This document shows, piece after piece, positions 35,383-44,087 of a DNA stretch of 64,000 nt (position 1 is its first letter; each line of letters starts with the position of its first letter). Position numbers and translations under genes: made by a program. The DNA comes from an uncultured Muribaculaceae bacterium (GTDB lineage Bacteria > Bacteroidota > Bacteroidia > Bacteroidales > Muribaculaceae): NCBI GenBank assembly GCA_944321725.1, contig CALUMI010000007.1, positions 1-64,000 on the forward strand, read 5' to 3'. A model generated the notes under the pieces. That model did not search any database. It saw only the letters and a program-made list of their open reading frames with translations, and was not told the DNA's origin.

Positions 35383-36411
35383 TTGCTCAGACATCTTATC
35401 CATATCATAACAGCATTGACGCTTATGTCGTGGGTGTCGTCATGCCACGACATAGCGGAATATGCCGACAATCCGGAAGGAAATTTCGAGGCATTGTGGT
35501 CGATACTCGATGAGCATTACTGCTTTTTCGAGTACAAAGATGTGGATTGGCAGGAAATAAAAGAGCGCTACCAAAAAAAAATCAGCCCCACAATGACCGA
35601 CGAGGAGCTGTTCCGTGTATGCTCTGACATGCTCATGGAACTTAAAGACGGCCATACAAACCTCAGCTCGCCTTTCGATGTTTCCCGCTATTGGATATGG
35701 GAACAATATCCCGCCAACTACGACGACCGCCTCGTAAAAGAGCATTATTTGGAATTTGACTATCGCACAGCCTCCGGCATCGACTACCGGATACTGCAAA
35801 ACAACTATGGATATATGTACTACGGCTCGTTCTCGTCGACAATCGGCGAAGGCAATCTCGACAATATCCTTGCGTATCTCGCGGCCTCCGACGGACTTAT
35901 TATCGACGTGCGCGACAATGGCGGAGGACTGCTGACCAATGTGGAAACACTCGTGGCACGGTTTGTCGACGAGAAAACGCTTGCGGGATACATATCCCAC
36001 AAGACAGGACCCGGGCACAACGAGTTTTCAGAACCGTATCCCTACTACATAGAACCTGCCAAATCGCGCGTACACTACAACAAGCCGGTTGTTGTGCTAT
36101 GCAACCGCGCCACATTCAGCGCGGCAAACAATTTTGTGTCCATCATGAAAAGCATACCGGGTGTGAAAATAATAGGCGACACAACAGGCGGCGGATGCGG
36201 GCTGCCGTTTACATCGGAGCTGCCCAACGGTTGGAGCATACGATTCAGCGCGGCGCCAATCTACGACAGAGATGGCAACCTTACCGAATACGGCGTAGCG
36301 CCATCCGACGGATGCAAAACCGACATCACGGAAACCGACAAACTTGCCGGGAAAGACACAATACTCGAACTCGCGTTCGACACGCTCGACTCGATGCTGC
36401 AAAATCCTTAG
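35383..36411 (+). CDS. S41-family (tail-specific type) protease, lipoprotein
   Basis: A 342-residue protein from a TTG start, which gives the lipoprotein signal M-L-R-H-L-I-H-I-I-T... ending V-S-S-C (Cys at about 21); starting at the next ATG would destroy it. No PDZ domain is visible. The S41 core has a G-L-I-I-D-V-R-D-N-G-G-G block near residue 168, the probable catalytic serine in A-T-F-S-A-A-N-N-F near 245, and G-D-T-T-G-G-G near 265. The protein would cut other cell-envelope proteins from the C-terminal side. It ends the glyS-lemA-FKBP-S41 cluster. Confidence 0.88.
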   Translation: MLRHLIHIITALTLMSWVSSCHDIAEYADNPEGNFEALWSILDEHYCFFEYKDVDWQEIKERYQKKISPTMTDEELFRVCSDMLMELKDGHTNLSSPFDVSRYWIWEQYPANYDDRLVKEHYLEFDYRTASGIDYRILQNNYGYMYYGSFSSTIGEGNLDNILAYLAASDGLIIDVRDNGGGLLTNVETLVARFVDEKTLAGYISHKTGPGHNEFSEPYPYYIEPAKSRVHYNKPVVVLCNRATFSAANNFVSIMKSIPGVKIIGDTTGGGCGLPFTSELPNGWSIRFSAAPIYDRDGNLTEYGVAPSDGCKTDITETDKLAGKDTILELAFDTLDSMLQNP

Positions 36412-36551
36412 CAAAGGCGCAAATTAACATTATTTAAACTAAAAAGATGAGACACGGTAAACCTTTTCTCATCCGCGTTGTTATACTGACATGAAAAATT
36501 AAAAAAACACACAACATATAAGTCAATAATTTTAATTAAACTTTATTCGTT

Positions 36552-37745
36552 ATGAAGAAATTATTACTAACTGCATTATCGATTGCGATGGTTGTTCCCG
36601 CAATCAATGCGCAAGAAACGGTAGCCAATGAAAGCCAACAGCAGACACCTGAAGTGATTTACACACACTCATGGCGCGATAATTGGTATATACAATTAGG
36701 AGCCGGCGCACAAATGCCTCTCTTCGAGAAAGACGCGGGCAACAGCAATTTTGATTTCGACAAGACAACCGCTGTCTATGAGGCTGCCGTAGGCCACTGG
36801 TTCTCGCCGTGGTTCGGCTTCCGATTCAGAGGGCAAGGCGGAAGGCTGCATTGGGACAATGCCGGATGGAACAAAATGGGATATGCCAACTTCGGGCTCG
36901 ACCTCACATGGGATATGTTCAACAGCATAGGCGGTGTGAACGACAAACGAGTGTTCACCATCATTCCTTACTTGGGATTAGGCACAACCTACGCATGGGA
37001 CTATAACAACGGCGGAAACATTTTCGACAACAACGGCACACCGATGGATCACCAATGGGTGGTAAACGGGACATTTGGTCTGGAATTCCGCTTCCGCACA
37101 AGCAAACGCGTAGATTTGTATATCGACGCGCGAATGACAGCCACAGCCGACAACATCAACAATGTGGCTTGGAAAACCGGTGTTGACCCGATTTTCTCGC
37201 TCACAGGAGGTTTGAAAATCAATCTCGGCAAAGAAGGCCGTCACGTGACCAAATATGAGCCATATGACTGCTCAGGTGAAATCAACGCGCTCAACGACCG
37301 CATAAACGCCATGCGTGACGAGCTCGCACAAAAAGACGCGCGTCTGCGCGCAGCAGAGGCACAACTCCCGTGTCCGGAAGTAAAAGAGCAGCCTGTAGCA
37401 GAACAAAAAGCGCCGTCAACACCTAATTGGCAACCGGCAGTAAGATTCCGCATCAACTCCGCGACCGTATCAGCAAACGATAAAGTGACGCTCTACGATG
37501 TGGCCAAATACATGAAAGAGAATCCCGACACAAAAGCCATAATCAAAGGCTATGCCGACAAAGACACAGGTACGGAAGAGTTCAACCGCCAACTCTCTGA
37601 GAAACGTGCCAATGCGGTGAAAGACATAATCACGGACTACGGTGTAGATGAAAGCCGACTGTCGATAGAAGGACTTGGCGCAAGCGCACAGCCATACTCC
37701 GACAACAACAATTGGAACCGCGTTGTACTGATTGAATTCAAATAA
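36552..37745 (+). CDS. OmpA-family outer-membrane protein
   Basis: A 397-residue protein with a signal peptide cut near A-I-N-A-Q (residue 21). An eight-stranded barrel part (about 40-240) follows. A coiled-coil linker at 245-285 (I-N-A-L-N-D-R-I-N-A-M-R-D-E-L) leads to a C-terminal OmpA peptidoglycan-binding domain: F-R-I-N-S-A-T-V, then I-K-G-Y-A-D-K-D-T-G-T and N-R-Q-L-S-E-K-R-A-N-A-V near 355. It links the outer membrane to the wall and is usually abundant. It has its own terminator. Confidence 0.93.
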   Translation: MKKLLLTALSIAMVVPAINAQETVANESQQQTPEVIYTHSWRDNWYIQLGAGAQMPLFEKDAGNSNFDFDKTTAVYEAAVGHWFSPWFGFRFRGQGGRLHWDNAGWNKMGYANFGLDLTWDMFNSIGGVNDKRVFTIIPYLGLGTTYAWDYNNGGNIFDNNGTPMDHQWVVNGTFGLEFRFRTSKRVDLYIDARMTATADNINNVAWKTGVDPIFSLTGGLKINLGKEGRHVTKYEPYDCSGEINALNDRINAMRDELAQKDARLRAAEAQLPCPEVKEQPVAEQKAPSTPNWQPAVRFRINSATVSANDKVTLYDVAKYMKENPDTKAIIKGYADKDTGTEEFNRQLSEKRANAVKDIITDYGVDESRLSIEGLGASAQPYSDNNNWNRVVLIEFK

Positions 37746-37770
37746 CACCATAAACACACACAACACAAAA

Positions 37771-37810
37771 AAAGCAGGGTGGAGAATGGCTTCTCCACCC
37801 TGCTTTTTTA
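37771..37810 (+). terminator. Terminator after the OmpA gene
   Basis: A perfect 12-bp stem (37774-37785 with 37792-37803) has A-run and T-run on its two sides. It is strong in both directions but serves the OmpA gene on plus. Confidence 0.9.
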
Positions 37811-37857
37811 TATCCGCTATTTGTCTGTTTTAATTATATTTAACGGGATTTTTTACA

Positions 37858-37866
37858 CCCCCCCCC
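37858..37866 (+). repeat. Poly-C tract of nine in a promoter spacer
   Basis: Nine C residues in a row, flanked by A/T-rich DNA, lie between a T-run at 37849-37854 and the -7 box at 37881-37888. Length changes by slippage would alter the -33/-7 spacing of the T9SS cargo gene downstream. Confidence 0.5.
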
Positions 37867-37880
37867 ACTACAAATCAGAC

Positions 37881-37888
37881 TATTTTTG
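37881..37888 (+). promoter_or_regulatory. -7 box of the T9SS cargo gene
   Basis: TATTTTTG matches TAnnTTTG and lies 61 bases before the ATG at 37950. The upstream spacer contains the poly-C tract. Confidence 0.55.
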
Positions 37889-37949
37889 TTGCGTAAACAT
37901 ATTAATTAACTACAAAAGTTGCGCCCGACACGAATCAGGGCAACATTCA

Positions 37950-38789
37950 ATGAAAAAAATTTTACTCACTGCCGCATTGGGAATGGCGGCAGTCATGGCA
38001 TCGGCAGCAATCCAACCGGAAGAAATCAGCACTTTTACGGGAACGTTAGAAGGATTTGTCTACGAAACAAACGAACCCTATTTGGTTGAATACTTCATGC
38101 ACGACAATCAGATGGATTACACGTACAACATCTACAACAGCAGTCTTGAGAAAGTATGGAGCTATACAGGCTACATTCAAGGTAACCACAACTATTCAAT
38201 GGACACAGATATTGACGGCGACAGTTTCTATTTCTCCCAATATCTGTTCAACACTGACGATGAGTTTGAGTTTTTCCTGCAAAAAGAGCGTCCTGCGGCG
38301 AATCCTGAATACGAAGGGCAGACAGAAATCTACGGTTTCCAACTCATGCAAAGCAACGGAAACGCCATTATCGACTTGGATTTTGACCAACCGTTGCCCG
38401 GCGGAAACAGCATAAACTTTTACACATACCAACTCGGAAACTACAAACTAATACTTGAACTCAATTATTATCATAACGGCGACTATTACATACGCTATAT
38501 GTACGACCCCACGTCACAAGGCGGAACTATGCAGCTTATCTCCAAAGGACAGATGAAAGCGTATCCCAACCCCGTGAAAGCCGGCGACATGTTTAAAATC
38601 AGCGGAGTGAAAGACATTAAAGGGGCAACCGTAACTGTCAACCGCATGGACGGCTCTTTGGTCAACGCCTTCACATGCGACGCCACTGTAGCGGAAATAC
38701 CCACAGGCGGAATGGCAAACGGCATGTATCTCTACACCGTCACCCGCAACGGCAAAGTGCTCGCAACAGGAAAAATAATTGTGGAATAG
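37950..38789 (+). CDS. Secreted protein with a T9SS type A sorting domain
   Basis: A 279-residue protein starting MKKILLTAALGMAAVMASAA, a signal peptide. An in-frame extension to 37779 runs through the terminator and poly-C tract and is rejected. The middle (about 25-195) is beta-rich, aromatic and acidic with no recognised fold. The C-terminal 80 residues form a Por-secretion tail: A-Y-P-N-P-V-K-A-G-D-M-F near 203, then V-N-R-M-D-G-S and G-M-Y-L-Y-T-V. This domain directs export through the type IX system. The cargo's function is unknown. Confidence 0.88.
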   Translation: MKKILLTAALGMAAVMASAAIQPEEISTFTGTLEGFVYETNEPYLVEYFMHDNQMDYTYNIYNSSLEKVWSYTGYIQGNHNYSMDTDIDGDSFYFSQYLFNTDDEFEFFLQKERPAANPEYEGQTEIYGFQLMQSNGNAIIDLDFDQPLPGGNSINFYTYQLGNYKLILELNYYHNGDYYIRYMYDPTSQGGTMQLISKGQMKAYPNPVKAGDMFKISGVKDIKGATVTVNRMDGSLVNAFTCDATVAEIPTGGMANGMYLYTVTRNGKVLATGKIIVE

Positions 38790-38804
38790 CACAACGCCAC
38801 ACAA

Positions 38805-38844
38805 CAACGGCCATCGCGCTCAACGAAGAGAGTGATGGCCGTTG
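38805..38844 (+). terminator. Hairpin after the T9SS cargo gene
   Basis: A perfect 11-bp stem (38805-38815 with 38834-38844) follows the stop. The T-run after it is weak, so termination is probable rather than certain. Confidence 0.5.
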
Positions 38845-38939
38845 CTGTACCATCTTTTACAAACGGAATGACACCCAAATAAAAAATCAACCATTTTCGG
38901 TTGTTTCAAGATGTCTATCCGACATTATCGCTTATTGCT

Positions 38940-39160
38940 TCTTTGAGAAAGGCATATAAGACAGAGCCCCGCCGGGACTGCACAATTTTACCCCCACGCA
39001 AGCGGAGTGCGGCTTGGAGGGTAAAGTATCTAAGAAATCCGGTCGCATAGAGGCCGCACTTCCAACCGGCATCTGTTCTACCCACTGCACAGCGGCAGCT
39101 CTTCGAAGCACCTACAGCCTACAAAACAGCTGCATAAGTGAAATAGAGGTATGACAGGCG
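38940..39160. other. G/C-rich folded intergenic element A
   Basis: The 454 bases between the T9SS cargo gene and the MFS gene hold no convincing gene. Within them a G/C-rich part can form stems: AGTGCGGC near 39007-39014 with GCCGCACT near 39053-39060, plus TTACCC with GGGTAA and CCGGT with ACCGG. It contains AAGCGGAGTGCGGC (39000-39013) and GGCAGCTCTTCGAAGC. Near copies of both occur in the intergenic region before valS (element B), suggesting a dispersed repeat or a structured RNA. Confidence 0.4.
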
Positions 39161-39188
39161 GCATCTCGGCATAACAATTCCAAACGAG

Positions 39189-39223
39189 TTTGGTTGTTCT
39201 GCTCTCGATTTGCACTATCTTTG
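39189..39223 (+). promoter_or_regulatory. Promoter of the MFS transporter gene
   Basis: TATCTTTG (39216-39223) matches TAnnTTTG and TTTG (39189-39192) matches -33, with a 23-base spacer. The predicted start is within 15 bases of the ATG at 39244. Confidence 0.7.
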
Positions 39224-39243
39224 CAGACAAAAACAACAATAAA

Positions 39244-40902
39244 ATGACAGAACTGGTAAAAACTAAGCTAAACGATTCCGCCGCCATGCGGTGGACAGCC
39301 TTATTATTGCTCGCAATGGCAATGTTCTTCGGCTACATTTTCATGGATATACTCTCCCCTATAAAGGACTTGATGCAATCCACGCGCGGTTGGGACTCGA
39401 CAGCCTTCGGCACGATGCAAGGCTCGGAAACATTTCTCAACGTATTCGTATTCTTCCTGATTTTTGCCGGCATAATCCTCGACAAAATGGGAGTGCGCTT
39501 CACGGCAGTCCTGTCGGGAGCTGTAATGCTCGTAGGAGCCGTCATCAAATGGTACGCCGTCACCGAAAGCTTTCAAGGGAGCAGCCTCGAAACATGGTTC
39601 GACAATAATCTGAACTACATACCGGGATTCGACGAGTTGGGTATCTCCCCGTTCTACAAAGGAATGCCGGCATCAGCAAAATTAGCCGCCATAGGCTTCA
39701 TGATATTCGGGTGCGGTGTGGAAATGGCGGGAATCACCGTGTCGCGCGGAATAGTAAAATGGTTTAAAGGCCACGAAATGGCATTGGCCATGGGTTCTGA
39801 AATGGCATTGGCCAGACTCGGTGTCGCAACCTGCATGATTTTCTCGCCGGTGTTCGCACGGCTTGGAGGCGACATCGATGTGTCGCGTTCGGTGGCTTTC
39901 GGAGTTGTATTGCTCATGATTGCCCTGATAATGTTTATCACATATTTCTTTATGGACAAGAAGCTCGACCAACAGACAGGGGAAGAAGAGGAAAAAGACG
40001 ACCCGTTCAAAATAAGCGACATCGGCAACATATTGCGCAGCAGCGGATTTTGGCTCGTCGCGCTTCTGTGCGTACTCTATTATTCCGCCATATTCCCATT
40101 CCAAAAATATGCCGTCAACATGCTGCAATGCAACCTTACGTTCACAGCCCTGCCCGACGGCTCTTTTTGGGCAGGCAACACCGTAACCGTCATACAATAC
40201 GTAATCATGCTGATAGTGGCGGGAGCATCGTTTGCAAGCAATTTTTCAAAAACAAAAACAATGAGATACGGGATGCTCGCGTTGGCAGTGGTATCGCTCG
40301 TGGCATTCTGCTACATGGGCTACATGCGCCAAAGCGCGGAAACAGTATTTGCCGTATTCCCGCTTCTTGCAGTAGGCATCACTCCGATATTGGGCAAATA
40401 CGTCGACCATAAAGGAAAAGCGGCATCGATGCTGATAATCGGTTCTTTGCTCCTGATAGCTTGCCACCTCACATTCGCATTTATCCTGCCCGAGCTGAAA
40501 GGAAATGTAGTAGGCGGCGTAATTCTCGCTTATTTCACCATCCTCGTATTGGGCGCCAGCTTCTCGCTCGTACCGGCTTCACTATGGCCGAGCGTTCCGA
40601 AACTTGTCGACGCAAAAATCATCGGAAGCGCCTACGCCCTGATTTTCTGGATACAAAACATCGGATTGTGGCTGTTCCCACTGCTTATCGGCAAAGTGTT
40701 GGACAAAACCAACTCACAGCTTGTGGCGGACATGCAGAACGGGCTGATTTCAGCCAAAGAGGCAGCCGTGTCATACGACTATACCGCGCCGCTTGTGATG
40801 CTTGCCTGTCTTGGCGCCGCCGCGCTTGTTTTGGGCTTTGTGCTTAAAATCATCGACAAGAAGAAAGGCTATGGCTTGGAATTGCCAAACATCACCGAAT
40901 AG
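39244..40902 (+). CDS. MFS transporter
   Basis: A 552-residue inner-membrane carrier with about 12 helices. The start at 39244 fits the promoter just upstream; an earlier in-frame ATG at 39190 lies inside the promoter. The first half has the MFS turn D-K-M-G-V-R-F near residue 80 and a long loop between helices 3 and 4. A charged central loop (G-E-E-E-E-K-D-D-P-F) divides the halves. The substrate is unknown. The placement before serC may reflect nothing more than neighbourhood. Confidence 0.88.
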   Translation: MTELVKTKLNDSAAMRWTALLLLAMAMFFGYIFMDILSPIKDLMQSTRGWDSTAFGTMQGSETFLNVFVFFLIFAGIILDKMGVRFTAVLSGAVMLVGAVIKWYAVTESFQGSSLETWFDNNLNYIPGFDELGISPFYKGMPASAKLAAIGFMIFGCGVEMAGITVSRGIVKWFKGHEMALAMGSEMALARLGVATCMIFSPVFARLGGDIDVSRSVAFGVVLLMIALIMFITYFFMDKKLDQQTGEEEEKDDPFKISDIGNILRSSGFWLVALLCVLYYSAIFPFQKYAVNMLQCNLTFTALPDGSFWAGNTVTVIQYVIMLIVAGASFASNFSKTKTMRYGMLALAVVSLVAFCYMGYMRQSAETVFAVFPLLAVGITPILGKYVDHKGKAASMLIIGSLLLIACHLTFAFILPELKGNVVGGVILAYFTILVLGASFSLVPASLWPSVPKLVDAKIIGSAYALIFWIQNIGLWLFPLLIGKVLDKTNSQLVADMQNGLISAKEAAVSYDYTAPLVMLACLGAAALVLGFVLKIIDKKKGYGLELPNITE

Positions 40903-40908
40903 TGCAGA

Positions 40909-40949
40909 TTATCGGTGTCCGGTTTATTGCTTTCACCAGACACCGATAA
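40909..40949 (+). other. Hairpin after the MFS gene
   Basis: A perfect 11-bp stem (40909-40919 with 40939-40949) starts 7 bases past the stop. No T-run follows on either strand, so it is more likely an mRNA 3'-end stabiliser or a weak terminator. Confidence 0.5.
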
Positions 40950-41017
40950 ACATAAATTAACAACTAATACTCCATATTATTTTCCAAAACAAATATTATA
41001 TTTCAGAAATATTTCCG

Positions 41018-41025
41018 TAAATTTG
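41018..41025 (+). promoter_or_regulatory. -7 box of serC-serA
   Basis: TAAATTTG matches TAnnTTTG and lies 55 bases before the serC ATG. The -33 element is weak. Confidence 0.5.
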
Positions 41026-41080
41026 TAAAAGCATACTTTTATGCACAATAAAACAGGCAACCAATATAAAACATAACGAA

Positions 41081-42148
41081 ATGAAAAAGTACAACTTTTA
41101 CGCCGGGCCGTCGATTCTGAGCCAATACACAATCAAAAATACCGCCGACGCGGTATTGAATTTCAACGGCACAGGCCTTTCTATACTTGAAATTTCTCAC
41201 AGAAGCAAAGAATTTCAGGCTGTAATCGACGAAGCCAACGCGTTGGTAAAAGAGCTTCTCGACATTCCTTCAGGCTACGAGGTACTGTTTCTCGGTGGAG
41301 GCGCAAGCCTGCAATTCTGCATGATCCCATTCAACTTTCTCCGCAAAAAAGCCGCTTATGTGGATTCCGGAGTATGGGCAAACAAAGCCATCAAGGAAGC
41401 AAAACTGTTCGGAGAAGTGGAAGTTGTGGCATCGTCGAAAGACGCCAACTATACTTTTGTCCCTAAAAACTATGACATTCCGGCTGATGCCGACTATCTG
41501 CATATCACAACAAACAACACCATCTACGGGACAGAGCTCCGCAAGGACATAGACTCGCCCATCCCATTGATTGCCGACATGTCGAGCGATATATTTTCCC
41601 GAAAAATCGATATCGCAAAATATGACGCCATATATGCCGGAGCGCAAAAGAACCTCGCCCCATCGGGTGTAACGCTTATTATCGTAAAAGAATCGGCTCT
41701 CGGAAAAGCGGACAGAGTGATTCCGACGATGCTCGACTACCGCACACACGTAAGCAAAGGCTCAATGTTCAACACTCCCCCTGTGCTGCCGATTTACTCC
41801 GCTCTCCAAACCCTCAAGTGGTATAAAGAGCAAGGCGGCGTGGAAGCGATGGAAAAATTGGACATACAAAAAGCCGAGAAACTCTACGACGCTATCGACA
41901 ACAGCAAGATATTTGTCGGCACAGCCAAACAGGAAGACCGCTCGATAATGAACGTATGCTTCGTAATGAAGCCCGAATACGCCGAGTTGGAAAAACAATT
42001 CATCGATTTCGCAACAGAAAAAGGCATCGTAGGCATTAAGGGACACCGCTCGGTGGGCGGATTCCGCGCGTCAATCTACAACGCGATGTCGCTCGAAGGA
42101 GTTGAATATCTTATCGGAACGATGAAAGAGTTCGAACGCAAACTATAA
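41081..42148 (+). CDS. serC: Phosphoserine aminotransferase
   Basis: A 355-residue PLP enzyme converting 3-phosphohydroxypyruvate and glutamate to phosphoserine, step two of serine synthesis. The signature blocks are N-F-Y-A-G-P-S near residue 4, G-G-A-S-L-Q-F near 71, A-D-M-S-S-D near 165, and the PLP lysine in [12 protein letters not shown] near 192. The C-terminus has [11 protein letters not shown] near 325. It is followed 5 bases later by the phosphoglycerate dehydrogenase gene, giving the first two pathway steps in one unit. Confidence 0.96.
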   Translation: MKKYNFYAGPSILSQYTIKNTADAVLNFNGTGLSILEISHRSKEFQAVIDEANALVKELLDIPSGYEVLFLGGGASLQFCMIPFNFLRKKAAYVDSGVWANKAIKEAKLFGEVEVVASSKDANYTFVPKNYDIPADADYLHITTNNTIYGTELRKDIDSPIPLIADMSSDIFSRKIDIAKYDAIYAGAQKNLAPSGVTLIIVKESALGKADRVIPTMLDYRTHVSKGSMFNTPPVLPIYSALQTLKWYKEQGGVEAMEKLDIQKAEKLYDAIDNSKIFVGTAKQEDRSIMNVCFVMKPEYAELEKQFIDFATEKGIVGIKGHRSVGGFRASIYNAMSLEGVEYLIGTMKEFERKL

Positions 42149-42153
42149 CAGCC

Positions 42154-43071
42154 ATGAAAATTTTAGTTGCTACAGAAAAACCGTTTGCGGCTGTTGCCGT
42201 TGAAGGTATACGGAAAGTCGTGGAAGAGTCGGGAAATGAGCTTATATTGCTTGAAAAAGGCACGAAAGACGACCTTATAAAAGCTGTAAGCGACGCTGAG
42301 GGGCTCATCGTCAGAAGCGACATAGTAGACACAGCCGTACTCGATGCCGCAAAAAGGCTGAAAGTAATCGTACGCGCCGGAGCCGGTGTCGACAACATTG
42401 ACCTCGCTGCTGCCAAAGAGCGCGGAATATGTGTGATGAACACACCGGGACAAAACTCCAACGCTGTGGCTGAGTTGGTGTTCGGTATGCTTGTCACAAT
42501 GATACGCAACCGATATAACGGTACATCGGGAACAGAGCTGAAAGGCAAGACACTCGGCATCCACGCCTACGGGCAGGTGGGACGCAACGTGGCACGCATC
42601 GCAAAAGGGTTCGGCATGGAAGTATCGGCTCTCGACCCGTTTGTAAGCGACGACACAATGGCTGCCGACAATGTAAATCCCGTGCACAGCATCGAAGAGC
42701 TTTACAAAAACAACCAATACGTTTCTCTCCACATACCGGCCACAGCCGAAACACGCAAGTCGGTAGGAAAATCATTGATAACGCTAATGCCGAAAAACGG
42801 CATACTTGTCAACACGGCAAGAAAAGAGATAATCGACGAGGAAAGTCTTGCCGACGCCATGAGAGAAAGAGAGGATTTGCGCTATATAGCGGATGTAAAG
42901 CCTGACGCGTCCGACAAGTTCATTGAAGAGTTTGGCGAAAGGGTGATGTTCACCCCAAAGAAAATGGGAGCGCAAACAGCCGAAGCCAATATCAACGCCG
43001 GAATAGCCGCCGCCAAACAAACAGTGGCATTCCTGAAAGACGGTTGGAACAAATATCAGGTAAACAAATAA
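42154..43071 (+). CDS. serA: D-3-phosphoglycerate dehydrogenase, short form with a Lys in place of the catalytic His
   Basis: A 305-residue NAD-dependent dehydrogenase for the first step of serine synthesis. The NAD loop G-I-H-A-Y-G-Q-V-G-R-N lies near residue 134, N-T-A-R-K near 224, and no ACT or other regulatory tail follows. The site that is His in classical SerA reads T-P-K-K-M-G-A-Q-T-A-E-A-N (Lys269/Lys270), and the partnering Glu region reads A-D-V-K-P-D. Enzymes with this pattern form the short type known from Bacteroidales and from Entamoeba. It is paired with serC and ends in a terminator. Confidence 0.92.
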   Translation: MKILVATEKPFAAVAVEGIRKVVEESGNELILLEKGTKDDLIKAVSDAEGLIVRSDIVDTAVLDAAKRLKVIVRAGAGVDNIDLAAAKERGICVMNTPGQNSNAVAELVFGMLVTMIRNRYNGTSGTELKGKTLGIHAYGQVGRNVARIAKGFGMEVSALDPFVSDDTMAADNVNPVHSIEELYKNNQYVSLHIPATAETRKSVGKSLITLMPKNGILVNTARKEIIDEESLADAMREREDLRYIADVKPDASDKFIEEFGERVMFTPKKMGAQTAEANINAGIAAAKQTVAFLKDGWNKYQVNK

Positions 43072-43119
43072 AAGGAAACAATTCAATTACAGTTTTTTCA
43101 TAGTATATTTTATGCAGGG

Positions 43120-43151
43120 ATCCCGCCGACGTGAGTCGCCGGGATTTTTTT
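43120..43151 (+). terminator. serC-serA terminator
   Basis: An 11-position stem with one C-C mismatch (43120-43130 with 43135-43145) and a 4-base loop is followed by a T-run at 43145-43151. Confidence 0.8.
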
Positions 43152-43166
43152 ATCCACACCATGCAC

Positions 43167-44087
43167 CTACATTACCCATGTAGTTATGGTATGGGCTTTA
43201 ATAATGGATTGAGAATTGTATCCGTCAATCCACATCCCGTACTTTATATCTTTATCAGTACGATTAAGCACCACTACCACCAATTTGTTGTCAGGATTCA
43301 AATAGGCAACCGTTTCTAATTGCGAACGGTTTGAAGAGGCGGCAACCCTCTTTGCTCCACGTTTTATAAACTTAGAGAAATGACCTATATACCAATAAGC
43401 ATAAGTATAGTGCAGCTCTCCTGTTTCCACATCGGCATGAACCGGCGCGAAACCGTACTCTTTTATAAACTTAACATAATATTCCGCCCATACAGGATAA
43501 TACTTTTCCAGCAAATGCCCGCCGGCAAGCATCGAATTATTTGTCTTCATCCATGCCGGAGGCGACCACGGCGCGAAAAACAGCAAAAACTCATCGCCAA
43601 TTTTCCGCATCGCATCCTTTATCAAAGGGATTCGATATCGCTCATCATGAGAAACATCAAAACTGTTCAAACTATTGTCGCCCTCATTGATATAAATATA
43701 ATTCTCTGAAGAAAAATCGCAACTGTTCATGTGAGTACGAACCAAATTATAACCGATGCCTTTCTCATCGTCATAATAAGCCTCTATCAACTCTTCACGC
43801 TTGTCTTCCGGAAGTTTGGCATACACTTCGGCAGAAGCGTCGGTAATAGCGCCTCCAAAACCTAAAAATGTTTCAAACTGATGCTTCGCATCAATAAAAA
43901 TATAAGCGTCACCCTCCAACGGCTGCCCGTATTTCTCAAAAGGCGCGGAATTCGAACGCTTAATATGTTTCCCTTCGGATTTCGATGTCGTATAAACATC
44001 GGCAATGGCACCGTCTAAATCTGCAGCGGAAACAAGCGATAACGGCCAAAAAGCCGTTATCGCCATAAGAAAACATATTTTATTCAT
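43167..44087 (-). CDS. GH30 glycosidase with a large in-frame internal deletion
   Basis: A 306-residue protein with a signal peptide (to about residue 21). It starts like a GH30 glucanase: F-L-G-F-G-G-A-I-T-D-A-S-A near 74, N-L-V-R-T-H-M-N-S-C-D near 113, F-A-P-W-S-P-P-A-W-M-K near 171. At about residue 211 (near 43455) it jumps straight to the end of the family: A-P-V-H-A-D-V-E-T-G-E-L-H-Y-T-Y and the final beta domain. The stretch with W-G-L-T-V-x-N-E-P (acid/base) and the nucleophile glutamate is missing, about 170-200 residues against the usual 480-500. It is probably inactive. The ATG overlaps the GH172 stop by 8 bases. Confidence 0.85.
   Translation of the reverse strand: MNKICFLMAITAFWPLSLVSAADLDGAIADVYTTSKSEGKHIKRSNSAPFEKYGQPLEGDAYIFIDAKHQFETFLGFGGAITDASAEVYAKLPEDKREELIEAYYDDEKGIGYNLVRTHMNSCDFSSENYIYINEGDNSLNSFDVSHDERYRIPLIKDAMRKIGDEFLLFFAPWSPPAWMKTNNSMLAGGHLLEKYYPVWAEYYVKFIKEYGFAPVHADVETGELHYTYAYWYIGHFSKFIKRGAKRVAASSNRSQLETVAYLNPDNKLVVVVLNRTDKDIKYGMWIDGYNSQSIIKAHTITTWVM

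Noticed and set aside
37779-37949. Longer start of the T9SS cargo gene
   Set aside because: It would run through the OmpA terminator, the poly-C tract and the promoter; the signal peptide begins at 37950.
39078-39287. 69-codon minus frame over the MFS promoter
   Set aside because: It crosses the MFS promoter and start and lies over element A; no protein-like pattern.
40909-40949. Hairpin after the MFS gene as an intrinsic terminator
   Set aside because: The stem is perfect but no T-run follows on either strand, so it is listed only as a hairpin.
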